From assembly GCA_013289165.1 (NCBI GenBank), contig JABDAL010000010.1, positions 1-52,629 on the forward strand: 52,629 nucleotides of DNA, given 5' to 3'. The translations under genes were made by a program, and so were the position numbers. Positions 50,789-52,629 of this stretch are shown here, in pieces (within the stretch, counting starts at the first letter, position 1; every line of letters begins with the position of its first letter). Under the pieces are notes generated by a model, which had not been told where the DNA came from, did not search any database, and saw only the letters and a list, made by a program, of their open reading frames with translations. Source of the DNA: Bacteroidota bacterium (GTDB lineage: Bacteria; Bacteroidota; Bacteroidia; JABEUT01).

Positions 50789-51783
50789 TGGAGCCGGCAG
50801 GAACAGAAAGGGTCAAGAAAATAATTGAACAGGTTATCTCAACTCTTCAAATTGATTTATCCGGTTTAACTGTATTAACCGAAGCAGGCAGCGGCCTTTT
50901 CGTATATACCCCTCTTATTGCCGCCCGGGCAGGAGCAACGCAGGTATTTGTCTGGACCCGCGACTCGTCCTATGGCAAAGCCTCCGATATTATTGAACGC
51001 TGTAAGCAGCTTGCCCATAGCTTTGGCGTACCTGATGTAATGGTGTTTGCCGAAAACAACCGCCCTACAGAGCATATTGAAAAAGCAGACATTATAACCA
51101 ACCTGGGATTTGTGCGTCCGCTTAACGAAGAGTTTCTTAAAAAGGTGAAGCATGGAACTGTTATACCCGCCATGTGCGAAGCATGGGAGGTGAGAGAAAA
51201 AGATATTGACGTTACATATTGCAAAAAGAAAAATATACCTCTTGCCGGAACCTGGGAAAATTTTCCTGCTATTGAGGTTTTTAATTATAGCGGCCCCCTC
51301 GCTGTAAAACTCGCACATGAAGGCGGCTTCGAGGTGTTTAAAAACAATATCGTAGTATGGTCAGACGATCATTTTGGGCAGGTTATATCGGAAACATTTA
51401 AGAGATTTGGAGCAAAAAATGTGATTATGACCACCTCGGTCGAGCAGTTGTATGAAAACAGCTCCGGCTTGGATTTTGTGTTTTTATGCGATTACAGCGA
51501 ACAAGCTACCCTGCTGGGAAAAGACGGAATAATAGACATTGCCAAAATAAAAGAATGGAACCCCTCCTGCGGCTTCATACACCTGTATGGAAAAGTGGAT
51601 AGCGCTTTTTTGCGGGAAAACAATATTTCTTTTTACCCCCAAAAAGATGGATATGCTTCCGTTATGTCGCACACGCTTGCATACTTGGGGCCTGCTCCTG
51701 TTATCAATCTTCATGCTGCCGGCTTGAAGGTGGGTGAATGCCTGAAAAAAAACGTGGAACACGAGTTGGTCCAGAAAATGTAA
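50788..51783 (+). CDS. Rossmann-fold protein of the glycan cluster, unassigned
   Basis: A 331-residue protein. The N-terminal region AGTERVKKIIEQVISTLQID and VLTEAGSGLFVYTPLIAARA leads into VFVWTRDSSYGKASDIIERC, a nucleotide-binding-like strand/helix pattern. Next come HIEKADIITNLGFVRPLNEE and KKVKHGTVIPAMCEAWEVRE, reminiscent of dinucleotide-dependent dehydrogenases. The C-terminal half has a second alpha/beta unit. No family is recognised. The one-base overlap with the asparagine-synthase-like gene implies coupled function, perhaps in making or handling its substrate. Confidence 0.6.
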   Translation: MEPAGTERVKKIIEQVISTLQIDLSGLTVLTEAGSGLFVYTPLIAARAGATQVFVWTRDSSYGKASDIIERCKQLAHSFGVPDVMVFAENNRPTEHIEKADIITNLGFVRPLNEEFLKKVKHGTVIPAMCEAWEVREKDIDVTYCKKKNIPLAGTWENFPAIEVFNYSGPLAVKLAHEGGFEVFKNNIVVWSDDHFGQVISETFKRFGAKNVIMTTSVEQLYENSSGLDFVFLCDYSEQATLLGKDGIIDIAKIKEWNPSCGFIHLYGKVDSAFLRENNISFYPQKDGYASVMSHTLAYLGPAPVINLHAAGLKVGECLKKNVEHELVQKM

Positions 51784-51789
51784 TATGCC

Positions 51790-52629
51790 ATGATTACCGA
51801 AAAAAATATTACAGAACTTCTGGGAACATACAAAGGGCCTTCTTTCAACTGTTCTATTCCGGGCATGGCCAATTCTATAACCCCGGACACTATTTCGTTT
51901 TTGGATACTGAAACATTTTTGCCCCAGCTTAACCGGAACGAAAATATTACCGTTGTTTTCACTACGCCTGAATTTGCCACCCGGTTAAGGCAAGGACTTA
52001 TTTCAATAGTAGTAGATGACCCCCGGTACTATTTTTATTTGCTAATAAACCGGAACCTGGAGGCTACCTATATAAAGACTCCTTCCGTTATTGCACCCAC
52101 AGCCAATATACACCCCCGTGCTTTTGTATCGGAATACAATGTAATCATTGGGGAAAATGTACTTATTGAGCCTAATGCAACCATCCTGCCCGATGTGGAA
52201 ATTGGGGATGATTCAGTGATAAGGGCAGGAACCGTAATAGGCTGTGAAGGATATGAACATAAAAAAACATCGAAGGGGCTATTATCCGTCAAGCATGATG
52301 GAAAAGTGATTATTGGCAAAAAGGTTGTAATTGGTTCCAATACCTCAATATGCAAAGGCTTTTCATTCCGGCAAACCATTATTGGCGATGACACCCGGAT
52401 AGATAACCTGGTGAACATTTCACATGGGGTTCAAATAGGAAAAGAATGTTTCATTGTTGGCTGCACAATGCTGTCAGGTTCCTGCACCATTGGAAACAAT
52501 GTTTGGCTGGGCCCCAATTGCAGTATTATTGCCCAAGTAGTTATAGAAGATAATGCATTCATTACGGTAGGCTCCGTGGTAGTGAAGAATGTGAAGAAAG
52601 GTGAATGGGTTACCGGTAATTTTGCTGTA
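51790..52629 (+). CDS. LpxD-like hexapeptide acyltransferase, 3'-truncated by window edge
   Basis: At least 280 residues from the ATG at 51790 (MITEKNITELLGTYKGPSFN); the frame is open at the last base. The N-terminal ~95 residues resemble the substrate-binding domain of LpxD/FdtC-type acyltransferases. Left-handed beta-helix repeats follow from APTANIHPRAFVSEYNVIIG, through VLIEPNATILPDVEIGDDSV and RAGTVIGCEGYEH, with NISHGVQIGKECFIVGCTML near the catalytic His. It probably N- or O-acylates the amino sugar made upstream. An UDP-GlcNAc-type lipid A role is less likely in this context. Confidence 0.8.
   Translation, partial: MITEKNITELLGTYKGPSFNCSIPGMANSITPDTISFLDTETFLPQLNRNENITVVFTTPEFATRLRQGLISIVVDDPRYYFYLLINRNLEATYIKTPSVIAPTANIHPRAFVSEYNVIIGENVLIEPNATILPDVEIGDDSVIRAGTVIGCEGYEHKKTSKGLLSVKHDGKVIIGKKVVIGSNTSICKGFSFRQTIIGDDTRIDNLVNISHGVQIGKECFIVGCTMLSGSCTIGNNVWLGPNCSIIAQVVIEDNAFITVGSVVVKNVKKGEWVTGNFAV

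Overview
The window looks like a chromosomal piece from an environmental Bacteroidota, probably of the Chitinophagales/Sphingobacteriales type. Support comes from TAnnTTTG -7 boxes upstream of many genes, weak or absent Shine-Dalgarno sites, DUF748 and SpoIIE-type proteins, many small signal-peptide lipoproteins, and a Wzm/Wzt surface-glycan cluster. No rRNA operon, CRISPR array or complete insertion sequence is visible. One tRNA (Cys, GCA) is present.

Layout. 1-3.6 kb: lipid-transport genes (the end of an MlaD-like gene, a C-terminally truncated MlaE and a large DUF748 protein). 3.7-5.5 kb: a scarred tRNA-Cys locus with a duplicated tRNA 3' end, repressor pieces and a broken IS1595 transposase. 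5.6-22 kb: a mosaic of small secreted or lipoprotein genes, an aldo/keto reductase, an outer-membrane barrel, a SpoIIE phosphatase and pieces of a Mu-like contractile tail (gp46-like, gp47/J-like, fibre, and gp36- and portal-like remnants). 22.4-25 kb: an ABM monooxygenase and aconitase. 25-26.2 kb: a gene-poor repeat region with a perfect 30-bp inverted repeat and a cluster of GTCACG palindromes. 26.2-39.4 kb: ordinary genes (Omp85 protein, paired lipoproteins, LpxR-like deacylase, BioA, Ogt-type methyltransferase, a broken toxin-antitoxin pair, AlkD-like repair protein, GrpE-DnaJ, ABC exporter, glycosyltransferase). 39.4-41.6 kb: another tail gene and a chimeric ORF. 41.6-42.4 kb: CrcB plus DUF190. 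42.5 kb to the end: a surface-glycan export and synthesis operon (Wzm, Wzt, epimerase, aminotransferase, two methyltransferases, asparagine-synthase-like amidotransferase, an unknown Rossmann protein, LpxD-like hexapeptide protein), cut by the window edge.

The most striking signal is regulatory. Five intergenic sites (about 7.16, 14.13, 14.56, 18.76 and 39.42 kb) share one architecture, (C/T)ATTGAC, then 26-27 nt, then TA(C/T)TTTTG. Each lies just upstream of a phage-tail-like gene or remnant, an NlpC/P60-like peptidase, or an unknown gene beside the baseplate operon. Ordinary genes in the window carry only the common TAnnTTTG box. I infer a dispersed, co-regulated tail-particle regulon (a domesticated tailocin, injection system or gene-transfer-agent-like system, now partly decayed) interleaved with host genes. 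The motif and its spacing are read directly from the sequence; the biological role is inference.

A second recurring signal is a short motif, TTTCAAACTGA, at the 3' ends of several small genes, where it begins at the stop codon or contains it.
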